Source: Lasiosphaeris hirsuta | Taxonomy: Eukaryota; Ascomycota; Sordariomycetes; Sordariales; Lasiosphaeriaceae | Direction: 5' to 3' | Assembly (NCBI GenBank): GCA_030549175.1 | Contig: JAUKUA010000005.1 | Span: 3,534,001-3,598,000, forward strand | Length of the DNA stretch: 64,000 bases | Shown here: positions 27,201 to 40,909 of the stretch, in pieces | How positions within the stretch are numbered: position 1 is the first letter of the stretch | Layout of the letters: every line of letters begins with the position of its first letter | The notes under the pieces: model-generated | What the model was told of the DNA's origin: nothing | Databases searched by the model: none | What the model saw: the letters and a program-made list of their open reading frames with translations, nothing else | Made by a program: the position numbers and the translations under genes

Positions 27201-30200
27201 CAGAGGGAAGCGGAGCCGCTTTCTAGGCAGCTCTAGAGACCGAATCTAGAGGGCGGGAAAGGCAAGATCCACCTCATAGTGGCCCGGCCAAGCTCTTGGC
27301 CAGGGAACAGCAGCTGAGACCTGCTTTGCTCCTCCTGCCAGCACTAATGCGGAGCCTATCTTCAGGGGTACTGTCCTCGGGCGCGTTCATCTCTTCTCAG
27401 CAGAGCAGACGGACGAGCTGGCGCAATGACAACAGAGTAGAGTAGGAATGGAAGTGGGAAAGCTGTAATCATCTGTGCAGTAGAACTGGGGAAAGGGGCG
27501 CGGGATGTGGGAGTGTCGCAGAGAAAGTGTGCGTGATCGAGATCGAGTTCGTCTCCTTGCTCGCCCACAGGCCCTTCTATCTTCTCCACGGCTCGTGATC
27601 CTATTATCGGCCGAGTGCATCATGTTCGATCCCCCCCCTTTTTTTTTTTTTTTTAATTCCTTTGGATTCGCAATTCATGAGATCCCGTGTGGCTAGTGAT
27701 GCTGCCTTTTTCTCTTCGTTGGATAGTCTCCACAGTGCAAAAAGAACCGTGAAAACGAAAGCCCAAGCTCGGTACCTTAGCTCTGGCACTGGATCGACGA
27801 GCCCGACCAGATTCGTGGCTGGTCACTAATGCGTGGGTGCCAGATCTCCAAGCCCATCTCATGCTGCAGTAGTCAAAATGTAGTGTGCTTCTGTCCAAGG
27901 GACCATCCTAAGGGTGTCATTCGGGCACTCTTGCGCTTGGTCTGTCTCGAAGCGCCGATTTGTAGTTACAGCGAGGGGTGCCTGTTTGTTTCTGACGACA
28001 AGGCGGCAAAAACTCTGATGAGATATGAACTAAAGACGAGCTTATCAAAGGATATCGACAGCCGTGACGTAACCAGATGACCCTCAGCGGCAGCACAGTT
28101 ACACATGGTAGAGGGAGTGGATGCCCGAGCGAGTGGTGGAGGTTCGGGGCTTCAACTTGGAGACCTGCAGGAAAGGGGGGAAGAGTGGTGGAAAGGCAAT
28201 GGCACGTGAAAACCAAATTCTGTCGCCCTCTTCGAGGTCCTTGCCGTGGCTAGGGGATTGGATTGGAGTAAGAGGAACCAGTGGGAGGCTCGACGGCGTT
28301 GCAGGGTAGGAAAGAAGGTGCCTGAAGGGCCTTTGATGGCCGGGACTCGGATGCTGGGCATCTCTTGAACCACACGCATTGGCCCGGGCGACTTCACGAT
28401 GCTTCCAGTTGACGGCCCGACCAGGACTACCGGCGGAGAGGCCCAATCGTGGTACTGTCCATCAATTGCTGCCGCGACTGGCGCGTGTTACTGGCGGTGT
28501 ATCAGGAGATGCCCTCCGCAAACCCCCTCCCCAACGTCCGGGCATTTTGTCTTCGCCCAATCCTCAAAAGGGGGGAGCAATGGGACCTGGGGGATCTGGA
28601 CCTGTGGACGGAGTAGCGGCCTCGGACGGCTGGGAGGTTTACCAACCGGGTTGCCAACTACAGATGAACCTGCCTCTCGGTGCTGCTCTCGGGTCGCGCC
28701 CCCCTCTGTTTTGTCAGAGCTGCGAGACAAGCAGGGCGAGCTACTTTTCCTGCGTGTTTTTTTTTGTTTTTTTTTTTGGCTTTGCTTCTAGGGAGGGGGC
28801 GATCCGGCACAAGCTGGGGAGCGCGATGATCGCCATGCCGGTGTTGGCACCGACACCGCATTGAGTCATTGCCTGCTCTGGATCATATGATAGTCGTTGG
28901 TTGAAATGCTAGCCAGACAGGTTTCCTATAGCCGCCGCCGTGCGACTCTGGACTCTGGGTGCCGTGTAACTGAGTCTAGCAGTGGTCCGGGCAGGACAGG
29001 GTAATAAACGTAGGCAAACGCAAAGCAGCGCGGAGAGAGGCGTGGCAACAAGCCTCGGTGTTGTGTCTCGGCTCACGTTGCGTTGCCGTTCAGCTTGCCG
29101 CGCAACCGTGATGCGGTGGCCAGCAGTTCGTGACGCTTCATCCCCGCGATGGGGTCTCTTGGTCTTGATCCCCCCTGGGGCTCGGGTCCCACCACGCCGT
29201 TCGCTGTCCAGGATGCATGGATGCTGGGAGACGGAGCCGAAGAAAAAAAAAGATTGCCCCGTGTCTTATTGGTGCGGGACAGGCTCCGGAAAACTGGGCT
29301 GGTGGAGGGCGGGCATGTTACGCCAGAGGATGACGCTTGTCAGGAGGAGAAAGTCAAAGTCCAAATTTCACGTTGGCTCGTCGACCGAGAGTGCTTAGGC
29401 TGCTGCTAGGTCAGGGGCATCACAAGATGGAGCGCTCCAGCTGCGACGTCAATGTCAACTGCAGCTACAAGCTGCACCGTACCTGCCAACTGACAACTGA
29501 CGGGCAGCGAGGAAAGAAGACTGGCGTATCGGCGACACCGCAGCAATACACACACACACACAGTACGGGTATTATTACATGAATACTGTGTGCTACTTCC
29601 ACCAATCCCTGACTCTTGGCATCTGTCGCATTCTGGTGCTGGCCTTCGACTCGGCAGGTCTGGCGGATCCAGCCCCAGAGCGTTGCAGACGTTGCGGGCG
29701 TTGCGAGCGCTGCGCGCGCACAATGTCGCGAGTGGTTGTGATCTGTGGTTGCGCATTACGTAGTACATAGTACGCTATGCGAGACCCGATGAAAGCGACA
29801 CTACCAGAGAAGAGGCAAGACGAAGCGATTGCGCGCCGAGATCCCCACAGTCGTCGCCTGGAGGGGGAAGCAGGACACCCAAGCGGCCTGCCTAGCCCGC
29901 CGAATCAAATCTCACCTCGCTTGGGTCTCACGGGCCCTTCTAATGGATCCCTGGAGGGGCAGATGGGGCTGTCGTCACTTGCCAGAACAGAGACAGCTCC
30001 CCGCCCACTTCCCTTTGCCAATCCCGGGTCCTAGGCTGGGTGCAGATGTGGTGGGCAGGGATGGTGGCCTGGATACCTGTCGACGCAGCACCAGGTGTGG
30101 GTTGATGGGGGGCAGGGATTCCATTTAGATTCCCTTGATATTCCCTCCAGCCACAAAATCCACGGGTCGGGTCACCGCCTTGGATTCTGCATCCATTTTT

Positions 30201-32670
30201 TTTTTTTTTTTTTTTTTTTGCAGCCTGCGGATTAACTGGTTGCCGACCTTGCCGACCGTCTTGCTGGAGTAGAGGGAGGGGGGAACCTGGTAGAGATGGA
30301 AAAGCTATTGGACATGCAGCCCGCAGCGGCCACCCCCTCAGAATGTGCCTGAGCGAATACGGTGCAATATTGAATTTGTGGTGCACCGTACGAAGAACGT
30401 GGAGCGGGGGGGGGACGAGAACTACTGCCACACCGAGCATGACGGTGGTCGGTGGTGGGCGGCGGCGATACTACTCAGCTGGGACATTGGACCGTCGACA
30501 ATTGCACCGCTCTGATATCGTAGCACTATGGGAATGCCCTCTTTTTGGAAGCCACGCGCAGCTGCCAGTCTAGCAAATGCCATCACGTGTGGCGCCGTCG
30601 CTGCATATGGCGGTTGCATGTGCTACTGTTCGAGTATATGTGGTACAACTACACGCGCTAAGCTGCTGAAATAAAAAATACAAGCATGTTCGTTGCGAAA
30701 AATAGCCTACGTCGATGCCGGACTGCATTGACAGGCGAGGGGGACCGCCCCCAACCTGGAGGCGGCTCTAGAAGGCTTCTTTTTGGGGGAAGGGGGGGGG
30801 GGGCCTGGGGTGGTGGTCTTGGGGGGCTAGGTAGCTTATTTGAAGCCGCCTTCCTCGATGACCAGTACATCCTGATGGGAATGATGCTGCTGGTCGCACC
30901 CATGCGTCGTCCTGCGCCATCCTGCTTGGAGGATGCTTTCACTTATTCGTCAACGCTTCCCAACATCTGCATCGTCAAGTGCATCGTTTGTGGCTGACAT
31001 GGCTCCGTTTGTCCCTTTCTTTTTTTTTTTTGTCTTGGTCCCCCCAACTAACACTCTGGCCTCTGCGTCGTTAACTTGACTGACAGCGCACGATGCAACA
31101 GTAAAACATGGCGTCTAAGGCCTGGATGTCAGGCTCCGGTTTGCCCTTTCGAGATAGCCGGCTGCATCTCAGCGCCCTCGCCCTAGTCCGCCTGCAGAAA
31201 AGGGGGCGGGTGGTGGCCGGAAAGGGCTGTCTTTTTGCCTTGACAGGGTTGGTGGCCAAGGTTGCAGACTGCCCGTGCTCTGACGCGCCGCCCTGCCTTC
31301 GGTCGCTCCCAGGCGCTGTGAGAAATGTCAAGCAAAGGCAAGGTACGGAATCGGATACGCCCTGTATCGAGTCCCGTCAGCGCGTGTGCTATCCCCTTCT
31401 GTCCCAGCTTACTCTATGAGCGCTATGTGATTTTGCAAACAATGCTCCATACCAATATATTTATAAAATTTAATTTTTATACTCCGGCTGGTGGCTCTGC
31501 CGCTATTCCCGTCCAATCGCTGACCAGCGCCATGTCTGCATCATCGCGTACCCCCTCGCGGGCTCCGCAAGTTCTGCGTGGGTTGTTGTGCAATGGCTGT
31601 GTCGGGACTGGGCCCCCTCAGCAAGTCCCTCCCGTCTCCTCTTGTCATGTGGTCTAGGGTCCGGCTGCCGCGGTAAAAGATGGCCCAGCTTCCCGAGTTT
31701 TCTCGTTCACCGCAACGTCCCTCTCTTCTGGCCTCCGCCGAATTGTTGACTGCCCAGATGCGACTGGTGGGAGCATAGCTGTACATTCCCAGTTAGTGCT
31801 GGCCTGCATCACCATCTGAGTTGCCCAGGTGGACTGTTGCCGCTCCCTCCGGCCTTATCAACCTATCAGAGATGCGATGCGCGGTGCTGCAGCCACATCC
31901 TTGGGAGATTGCTTGCGACACCCATCATGAACATCTACGCTTGACCACTCTCGGGAGAGGGCTGAGTCGAGACAGCAACAGAACCAGAAGAGCGAAGGGC
32001 AGGCCGCAGTGCGCAACGATGCACTATCTATGTAATGCGGTTGACCTTGCAAGCGGCATCCCGGCAGCCGGGTTTGCAGACAGTAGCCGTTGCGTAATTT
32101 ACAGGCCGCTGTATTGGTGGTGTGTTGCTGTTGCAAGGCAGGCAGGCGAAACAATCCGGTTCGGTGTGCTGTGAAGGTTGCCTACACCAAAAGAGGAAGT
32201 ACCGCACAGCAAGGCAAGCCATACGTACTCCGTAGGGAGTAGTGGGGAGTAAATCGGCAATGGGCTTTCTGGGCAGCTTCTGAGCAGCACGGTGTGAGCG
32301 GGAGCTCTCTTTCACTGTCTTAGGGTCCCACAGTGACACTGAAACCCCTGCTTCCGGCCCTCACTCGGCTTAGGGGGGTGGGGCGCCTCTTGGCTGTTTC
32401 TGGGTTGCTTGCTCAGACTTCGCGTGCTGTGATGTGTGTGATGGATATTTGGGTGTCGTGATTGAGCTAGCTGGATTAGAGGTCAAAATGAGCCGGCAGG
32501 AACGCGAACCCCTGGCAGCTTCTGCAATGGTTTCCGTGAACGGAGGTGCTGCGCTGCCGAGTCGCCGGCGCGAGATTCGTGACTGCGACAGCTAGACTTG
32601 GCCAAGACTATGCATTAGTCAGGAACAAAAAGGGCGGGTGGACAGCCACTCGCAGGCGATACACTAGGCT

Positions 32671-32720
32671 TCGATGGACCTCGATGGACCTCGATGAACC
32701 CCGATGAACCTCAATGGGCC
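32671..32720. repeat. Five-copy 10-bp tandem repeat
   Basis: Five consecutive decamers of the form TCGATGGACC with one or two changes per copy, inside the gene-free region. Confidence 0.75.
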
Positions 32721-33413
32721 TCGGGCCCTGAGACATGTCGATGCGAATGGGTGGGGGGTCGGGACAGACTGGGGACCGTCGGTGAGGTGGAACCTTTGCT
32801 CCGGCCCTTCATCCGGGCCCGTCATGCCGGCCGGCGGTGCCGTTGAGGGCGTCGTCGGCTCCGCCAGCAGGGTGCCTTCGGGCTGCAGCCGATGGCTGCC
32901 CTGCGACACCCCCGTCCCAGAACGCTAGAACGTGACTGGCCTATGTCGGTGAGCTGTTAAGGAAAGCAAGCACCGACAATCATGTGTCCCTTCACAGATT
33001 CGTACATGGCAGGCTAGACACGGCGGCAATCCAGGATCCCGAGTGGGCGACCGGTGGATTGGCGCATGCAGGTGTTCAACCTTGCAGCAGTGAGAGCCTG
33101 GATGGGTAAATCCGATGCCTCCGCGGTACGTCGGCTTGCGTTGAGTGAGGCGAAGGCGAGAGCGGTGGTCAATGGTGGTTGATAATGGCCAACAGCGACG
33201 GTCGTATCACACCTTTTAGTCAGTTGCTGTGTGGACGTGGGCGTGAGCGAGAAACGAGTAGTAGCTTTCTGCGGTTGATACCAGACATATCAGAATGCCG
33301 TGTTGATGCGGCCGTGCCATTTTTCGCGCGGCGTTTTCTCGCCGTGGTCGGCATCCGACGAGGGACTTTGACATTTTGGACGTTGACGGGTAACACAAGA
33401 TAGCAGATAGCAG

Positions 33414-33448
33414 GGAGCATGGAGCATGGAGCATGGAGCATGGAAGAT
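33414..33448. repeat. Five-copy 7-bp tandem repeat
   Basis: GGAGCAT repeated four times, followed by one diverged copy (GGAAGAT). Confidence 0.8.
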
Positions 33449-36400
33449 GGAAGGAGCGTCAAGACGCTGATTGCTGCGTGTAATACATCCGTGGACACCC
33501 ACGTGAGGCGTCGCCAACCAGCGGCCTGCTGCCTGCCCAGCACGTGGCTACCGATTTTCGTGCAACGTCGACCTCGAGCATTCGGGTGAGGTCATCTCGA
33601 CTTCTGTGGTCTTCTGTGTCACGGCGCCGCGACCCGGGTCGTGTCGTCGTCGTGCAACACAGAGGCTAAGGGTTGCCGTGCGATTCGGGTGTTGAGGTTG
33701 TGTCCCTCCGCAGAGTTTGTCGGCGAGAGTGGGAGGGTGCGCGCTGTGCACTCGACTCTTAGCATTTGTCGTCGTGTGAGACATCACAGTCCAGTGGTGG
33801 ACGGTGACAAGTCAAATTATTTATCCGTATTATTTGTATATTCTCCGATGTTCCCCATCAAATTGGAAACGGCGGGCGGGCCAGCATCTTCCCCGATAGC
33901 TTTGACGGCAGCCATCACCTTAATTGCCTTACGACTAGTCAAAGACTTGCTTGCCTCAATGACTGTAATCGATGGGCTTTGGACACTGTGCTCCTCCGCG
34001 GCACAGGCGAAACGCGATTTTAGTGTACCAGGGATCCGGGTCGCCAAATATCTGTCAAGGCCGCCAGCCCTTGGATGGATCACCTAACTCAAGATCCATT
34101 AGCGGCATCTCCAGCACTTCAGCCGCCCGTCTTGAGGCTGACCGGGGTTCAACCTCCATCGAAGATTCTCCCGCCTCGCATTGGGTTGTGAAGTTCACTT
34201 GAGACTGCAGGTGCTCTAGCGATGCGCGCAAAGAACTTTTGTTTCCGCCTTCGCTCTGGGCTTCGGTGGTGCGCCCCTCTATTTTCCCTCCACCACCGTC
34301 GTAATGAAGGTACGTACTGCTGTATGCCCCTACCTACATATGCGCACCCGCCGCTATACCTAAAGCTGTTTGCTATAGGTGGAGCCAAGCCGATTCGGGT
34401 AGACAACTCGTAGCCGACGTACGATAGTACAAAGTACAAACACTGCTCGCGGATCTCGGAACACCGCACCACCATTTGCAACATCACGCTGGAAATAGTC
34501 TCCGGTGGCATTGAGGGTGTGCAATGTCCCAGGCTGGCGGGGTGCCCAATAAACTCTAGCCCTGTAGCTCGGGGACAAGTAGCAGCAACCTGGGAGCTGC
34601 GCTTGCCGTCTGGTGATGCAACTCTCGCCCCCGTTATGGAGCGGTGTAATGCCACAGCTGGACAGGTCTTCCAAGGGCGTGCAAGGTATTGCCGTCGCAC
34701 CTGTGTTTTTCGTTGGCGAAACATCACCTGGGCGTTGATCATCGCCACTGGCTTGCTTCCGGTGCCGTTTGCCGCTTGCCGTTTGCCGATTTTGGTAGTG
34801 TAGCGAAGCCCCTTGGCCCCTCGCTCCATGGGCTCCCCGTCCGATGCTGTCTAAGCTAGGTACGCGACGGCGTCGAACCAGTTCGTCCTCTACACTAGTG
34901 CAGAACGCGCCGGTTTTTGAGCGATCGTGACTAGGCCCAAATCCCCCAGATTTCTAGTGCTCAGCGTCCAAGGTCAAGCGCCAATCAACACTAGTTCCAT
35001 CGCGTCGTGGACTGCCAAACCTTAATTCAACCAGCACCATCACCGCAGGCGCAAGACAGATTCCAGGCACCCAGGGTCCTCTCCGCCAAAAAAAAAACCA
35101 AAAAAAAAACCAAGAGGCCGAACGGCGCGGGAGGCTTTCTGGTTGTCACCCGTCCCACATTGCTGCTGCCTCGACTTAGACTGCAACTACGTCACGTCGC
35201 GCGTCTCGGGTTTAGAAAACGGACCACCGGAGGGGGGCTCACTTCTTTATCCCAATGTCACCGCCTCATCTCTTTGCCTCACCGATGCCAATAATGCCAC
35301 GAAGGTGCAGCCTAAAGTTTCTGGGTCCGTCAAAGAATTGCAAGTAGCATCAGTGAGTGGCAATCTTACACGGCACATGCTTTCAAGATTCTTTCTTGGC
35401 CGGGCCAATACCCATACTTAGCTGGGATCCTAAAGGGGGCGAGGTGAGTGATGCCGTCCGGCGAGCAGCATCTTGTTGCCCGTCGTCGCTGTCCATGTGG
35501 CATCCTTAGCGGGCAAGGCGGTGGGTCAACTTGGGAGGGCCGCCGATGTGCCGATACAGCCATAGGGTCCTTTCAGCTCGGGATCTGGCCTATGGCCCGA
35601 CATCGCATCGCAAAAGTCCTCGAGAGGTCAAGAAGAGGCCGGTTCCTAAAACAGGATGCGGAAGCGACATTTCAGAGACCGCAGACCAGAGACGCAGAGA
35701 CCGCCAGCACTGCAGACTGCAGACGACGGCAGGCCCGCCCACACGCACAACCCCACCACCTCATTTTCTCGGCGCACTCTTCCCTGTCGGAATCCCTTGG
35801 CGTGCTGGCGCATCACTTCATCTGGGTCGCGTTTGACTGGAGCTAAGATCCCAGCCACAGTACCCAAACTCCAGACTCGATTATTCAATTGACCAGGATC
35901 AATCAGGATGGATCAGGTTAGCTTGGAAAAGCACGCAGATCACCGCTCCAGCCACGGCATCCCTGTCGGTCGGCATGGTGGCCCACACGGTGCCGCGCCG
36001 TAATTGTCTGTACGGGGTGACGGGGACCGCGCTCTCTACCTGTGAGAGGAAATAGAATCCGTGCTCACGGAATTTGTTCTCGAACACGAGTCACCTGCTC
36101 ATCCATCTAATGTCGATCCGCGCGTCTTTCTCGCCTTTCTCGAGACCCCCATACGCGAGAAGATGTTGGAATCTGTGTGTAATCTAAGGATTATCATTGT
36201 GCTGAGGGGTTATGGTAGCGGGTATCCCTCGGCGAAGCAACAACCTTCCATGAGGCTTTTGAGTGCACAGGTGTGTCGAGGTCACCCGCCGAGTCACCTC
36301 AATGCATACATAGCCTTTCAGGTCCTACGTTCGCCACAAACTTGCCTGTTTTATCAGGCTGCCCTGCGCTTCGCAACCTTGGGAAGTGTAGCACGTAGTT

Positions 36401-37967
36401 GGCGCCGCCTTGTAACCTACAGTTAATGTCCGCTTTCTTGTTTCTATTGCCTCTCCAGACTCTGTGAGTCCATTCCGCGGCTCCATAGGCCCCACACTTG
36501 CAGCAGGGTCAAGTGCAACATCCGTTTGTGGTATTTATGTGGTCAGTCTGCTAGCTGATTTGTCGCCACGCCTTATCTGCTTTTCAGCGCACTTGCCCCG
36601 ACCGCCACTTTTCCGTCTCTCCCTTTTCCGTTGCCCGCACTGCGCTGTACCCCCGTCAGCGGGCGAGACGAGCGAAGAAGAAATTACTGCGTAGGATCCC
36701 CCTCTCGACTAGAAGGGCCTCCCAAGAATCTGGGACCTGGGACGGCTTGGACGGTCAATTTTTTGGTAACAGCATCATCTTGGCCCCTATTTCGCACACA
36801 CCGCATCCCCAGCGTGTCAGCGTCCCACAACCCAGCGAACTCTTCACTTAGCGTGTTCAAGACGCGTGAATCATATCATCACGTCGCAACAGCCGAAGAG
36901 TTAGAAGGGGTGGGAAGGTGAAAGCATACGGATACCTGAGTCCCTCTACACCTCTCCTGTCTTCAGCGACCTGTGACCTGTGTTTGTGTATCCTGCAGCA
37001 GCTCCCTGGGGCACCTGTCGCGACTGCTGGGGTTCGCGCGCGAGTCATAACGCAGCCGGCACCGGCGTGGGAACTCGGCAGGAACATCTCATCTTGGCAG
37101 GCAAGTCCACTTGTGTGGCTTCAACAGGCTGACAGGGGTTGGCGCGCGATTGAATAATCGCCGGGATTTAGCTGAATAACGACCAAGCTCCCGCTTTCGA
37201 TAAGACCATCTTTCAGTTGTCGGCGCGTGCGTAGGGACGGACATATTGCGACCCGGGACGCCTGAAGGTCGGTGATTTGTCGCGGGGTAGAGTTGAGCGA
37301 GCATCCCAAGATTTATAACATAGGTTTTTTTTTCTTCTTTTTTTTTTTTTTAGTACCTGTGAGAGAAGCCGAGATCAGGTTCCCGGCCGTCGCGAGAACT
37401 ATTATTACATCAGCTAGCCAGTCTTCAGTCGGGTGCTGTCGGCGGTTGAATCGCCAGTGTTCGTCGTCTCTGTTTCTGTGCCTTTCAACCTCGGCCCCGT
37501 GGGAATTGCACAAGTCAGAGCACGGGCACCTCCACCTCCCGGGCAACCAGCGAAAAGGCACAGGCAGCGCGTAGGTACACTGACCAGCCGCCACACAGTC
37601 CAACCCAGCATTCTCCTCAGCCTCCCAGGTTCCTTCTGCCAACTCCACACTCTGCGAAGCAGCGGACAAATCACCACAGCCCTCCCCCTCAGTCAACCTG
37701 GATGGTGGGCACCGTGGCCCTGGTGAACAAGATACCGCACGCGCCGTGCAGGAGACAGCAGCAGGACACAACCCCGGAAGCGGAATCTTTTGCCTTCTGC
37801 GCACTGTCTCATACCTAATTCTACCCCATCTCAATTTCCTCCCACCCACCCTTCGCTGCCAACCCAGGTGGGAAAGTACTGGGCCCTGCCGTGCATGACT
37901 GGACAACCCAATCGAAGCCCACTCTCGTCCGGCTGCCCCAGCACCACGCACCAAGGCGGGACCGCCA

Positions 37968-37974
37968 TATAAAT
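37968..37974 (+). promoter_or_regulatory. TATA box of con7 (candidate)
   Basis: TATAAAT, followed about 30-45 bp downstream by a pyrimidine-rich initiator-like stretch. It is the best TATA match upstream of con7 and would give a leader of about 950 nt. Confidence 0.45.
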
Positions 37975-38772
37975 CACATCCCACCCGCACTAAACTCGAT
38001 CTTCTCTCGCCTCAAACCTTCGTGACGGTAGGCCCAACTGCACGTCACCTTAAGGACCCGGCTAAGGGAAGCAGAACCACCAAGTCACCAAGGGCTCACC
38101 GCGACGACCTAAAGACTAGAGAGACTTGTGGAACACTCGCGGGGATTGGGAGCTCAAGAGTCATTTTGGCCAATTCCGTCGCCCGTCGCCTTATTACTGA
38201 GTCCCAACGCAGTACTCTGCACGCAGTCCAGCCCGCTGTCGCGCCGCTGCCACCGACTTACACATACATCACCGCTGCCCGCTGTCTCCCGCCCGGCGCT
38301 CGCTGGGTTGAGGATCACCCTGGTTCTTCTGGATTTGGCGCTAGCTCGCTGGTCTGAGCAGAGCTGCACCGTCTCTGCAGTGAAGCTCTTGCGCCAGACC
38401 ACCACCACCAGCAAGGTCCAGCCCTCTCTTAATTCGGCTGGGCACTAAAATAGTCTGGCTCCCCTCTCCCCACCAAATTTCGCACCAAGCACCAGAGCAC
38501 CTCTTTCCTCTCTGGCTCCTTGGCTTTCGTGGAGCGAGCCCCAGTCGGCTGATCCCTGCCGCGCCTCCCCCCCCCAATCGATCTCCTCCCCCTTCACGGG
38601 CCAGACAGAAGTGGCTTGAGCTCTTGGAGACGAGTCTCCATTGAGAGATCCATTTAACTCACCACGTCCCTGGACGGCCAACCCGGTCTCGCGCTACTTT
38701 CTGCGGCCATCACATCTACCGCCAGACCTGCCAACCCGCTGCAAGTCTTGGTTCCCTGGCTTGTTTGGTTAC

Positions 38773-38811
38773 ATGACCTGCTGCCGTCCCCTTCGCCCTC
38801 GCCCCTCTTGA
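38773..38811 (+). promoter_or_regulatory. Upstream ORF in the con7 leader
   Basis: A 12-codon frame (MTCCRPLRPRPS, then TGA). It is the only ATG I find between the candidate TATA box and the con7 start codon at 38957, so if the leader is not spliced, it is the first AUG met by scanning ribosomes. Its function is inferred from position only. Confidence 0.45.
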
Positions 38812-38956
38812 GGGATCAGGCAGGACACCACCACCGGACACGAACCGCGCAGATCGCCTTGCAGCCGACTCTCGCTGAACTGGAAGCTGGCTTAGTTACC
38901 TAAGTTCGGCCGACAGCCGCCTCCCTGCAACGGCCCTTTATCGCGACGGCCTTATT

Positions 38957-40909
38957 ATGTTTCTGGAGTCGGCAACACATCCCCCCTACGTTTCTTCACA
39001 GACGGCGCAGTCCCGCCGCCCCTCCGGCGCCCAGCAGCCGGTGAAAAAGGAAGGCCCGGAAGCACCAGCCGCCGCCACGATTCGGTCCCCCCTTCCTCCG
39101 GTCGGCAGCTCTATGGAACGCGGTCCCGAGTACTCGCAGTCAGGTTTGCCTTCGCCCTATCCCAGCAACTTCGGCGACTCCCAGTCTGAGGCCTCATCTG
39201 TAGATCACGCGTCTGTTGCGCCGCCTTACACGACCCAGCAGGAAGTGCGATCCACAAATTATTCGGCCTCGGCCACGCCCACATCAGACTATAACGTGTA
39301 CCCGTCATCAGCGCGCTCCAGCACTTTCCCAGAGCATATCCAACGCTCATACCACCCGGCGGCTAGCACCCACAGCGGCAGCAGCGGAGGTATGGCGCAA
39401 ACACCAACAAGTCCGTCTGTGCCTTTGTCAGATGGACGCAACCATCACCACCCACAGCAGGTCAAATCTGACAGCGAAGTACCTATAGATCCATCCATTG
39501 CAGCACCGAGTCCCACCTATGCCCACGGCCAGTACTCTCCGTACGCCGCACCTCCTCAAGACATGTCGCACGCCTACCCGGGTCACCCTGGAAGTGCCGG
39601 CTTGTATGCGCAGCCTCGTCCCGACTGGTCAGGATATGGACAGACGCCTGGAGGGCCCATCACGCCGGGCCATCACGTCTTTCCTCAAACCCCAACATCG
39701 GCGGCTCCCCAGGCTCGGCCCAACCAGGTAGGTTTATGCAGTCAGATTCTCAAAGGTCCCCCAACAGATCGATCGCAATGCATCATGGAAGTTCTGCCGC
39801 CCATGTCAGCACTCTGTGATGCGGTGTTAGCAAGATTTGTGTCCACATTCAAGAAAGAGTGGTTTGGATTGGGCTTGCTGACAACAATTACCTGTTGCTG
39901 GTTTTAGGTTTATTCATTCGTGCCGATTCCTGGCGCACAGCAGCACAAGAGGCCTCGGAGAAGATACGAGGAGATTGAGCGCATGTATAAATGTGGTTGG
40001 AATGGCTGTGAGAAAGCCTACGGAACTCTCAATCACCTGAATGCGCATGTGACCATGCAAGCACACGGGCAAAAGCGAACTCCTGAAGGTATGGATAGTC
40101 TACACTTGCACAGACAGCCGACTGCCTCTGGGATGGCGGGGGAGGGGGGTTATGGATATACCTGCAGGTCAAGGGAGTCACAGGCAGTCACGGGCATCCG
40201 CCCATGTTATGTGCCATCCGAAGCTTCTGTACCAAGCCCTCCCCACCACTGCTACTACACCCGTTGAGTTTGGCAGCTGTGAACTATTTTCCGGGTAAAA
40301 CTGGCAGAGGCTGTTTTTGGTTCACTAGCCTAGTGCGTGCCGCACACACACTCCATGCGTCTCCCATATGCTGGTTGGTGTTGGTGCAATCAAGCGCGCT
40401 AGCGGGCCGAACCAGTCTGTCGGGATCGTACAGCATTCTAACCAAAGAGTGTCTCGCTAACACGTGTGGCGTCGTAGAATTCAAGGAAATCCGCAAAGAA
40501 TGGAAAGCACGCAAAAAGGAGGAGGAGGCTGCTCGCAAGGCCGAGGAAGAGCGACAGCGCCAAGCCGTAACCACCGCCGCGGCCCAGAATGGCGGCCCGG
40601 ATCCGCAGGCCGCTGCCGACGGCACCCAGCCCCCGGCTACCTACCCAGGCTCTAGGACGGTCCAATTGCCCCCCATTGGATACCAAACGGCGCAGTATCC
40701 TGCTCCTCCCTCGGCCGGCATGCAGAACTCAATTCCCGAGTACGGCGGCAGCCACGTCTACCCGAGCTACTCTCCGGCATCGCCCTACGGCCAGCCGAAT
40801 CAGCAAATGTACAGCCAGCGTAGGTCGGAGCTTGCCTCTCCGTCCTCAACGTCCTGAGAGCGGTTCCGCTAACCGCGCCACAGATAACGGAGGACAGTCC
40901 AGCCACTAA
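38957..40909 (+). CDS. con7: Con7-like C2H2 transcription factor
   Basis: Nuclear regulator of conidium and infection-structure morphogenesis in the Con7 family (function known from Magnaporthe). Exons: 38957-39727, 39908-40088, 40478-40819, 40884-40909; 439 aa. Residues 1-257 are a disordered Ser/Pro/Tyr/Gln-rich region. A basic patch KRPRRRYEEIERM precedes a C2H2 finger (YKCGWNGCEKAYGTLNHLNAHVTMQAHG: Cys-x4-Cys, His-x5-His spacing), then HGQKRTPEEFKEIRKEWKARKKEEE, a charged helix. The C terminus is again Pro/Tyr-rich. The terminal intron (40820-40883, with GCTAACC and ACAG) gives the end HNGGQSSH; reading through it would instead give RRSELASPSSTS. Intron 2 is 389 nt. The gene lies at the end of the large gene-free region. 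Confidence 0.88.

Larger units (their letters stand above)
24221..38956. other. 14.7-kb gene-free region upstream of con7
   Basis: I found no coding frame with recognisable domains or fungal codon structure on either strand, no convincing tRNA, and no transposon reading frame. GC content stays similar to the flanks, without the AT-rich decay expected of RIP-mutated repeats. It contains simple repeats (five 10-mers at 32671-32720, five 7-mers at 33414-33448, poly-T at 30197-30221, poly-G at 30788-30801, poly-C at 26558-26575) and a pyrimidine-rich section near 38030-38930 that is probably the con7 leader. Such a large interval in a compact fungal genome suggests extended regulatory DNA or noncoding transcripts. 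Confidence 0.55.

Noticed and set aside
34149..34829. 226-codon minus-strand frame in the gene desert
   Set aside because: Composition is Arg/Pro/Ser-rich without motifs, on GC-rich DNA where long chance frames are common. No splice partners found.
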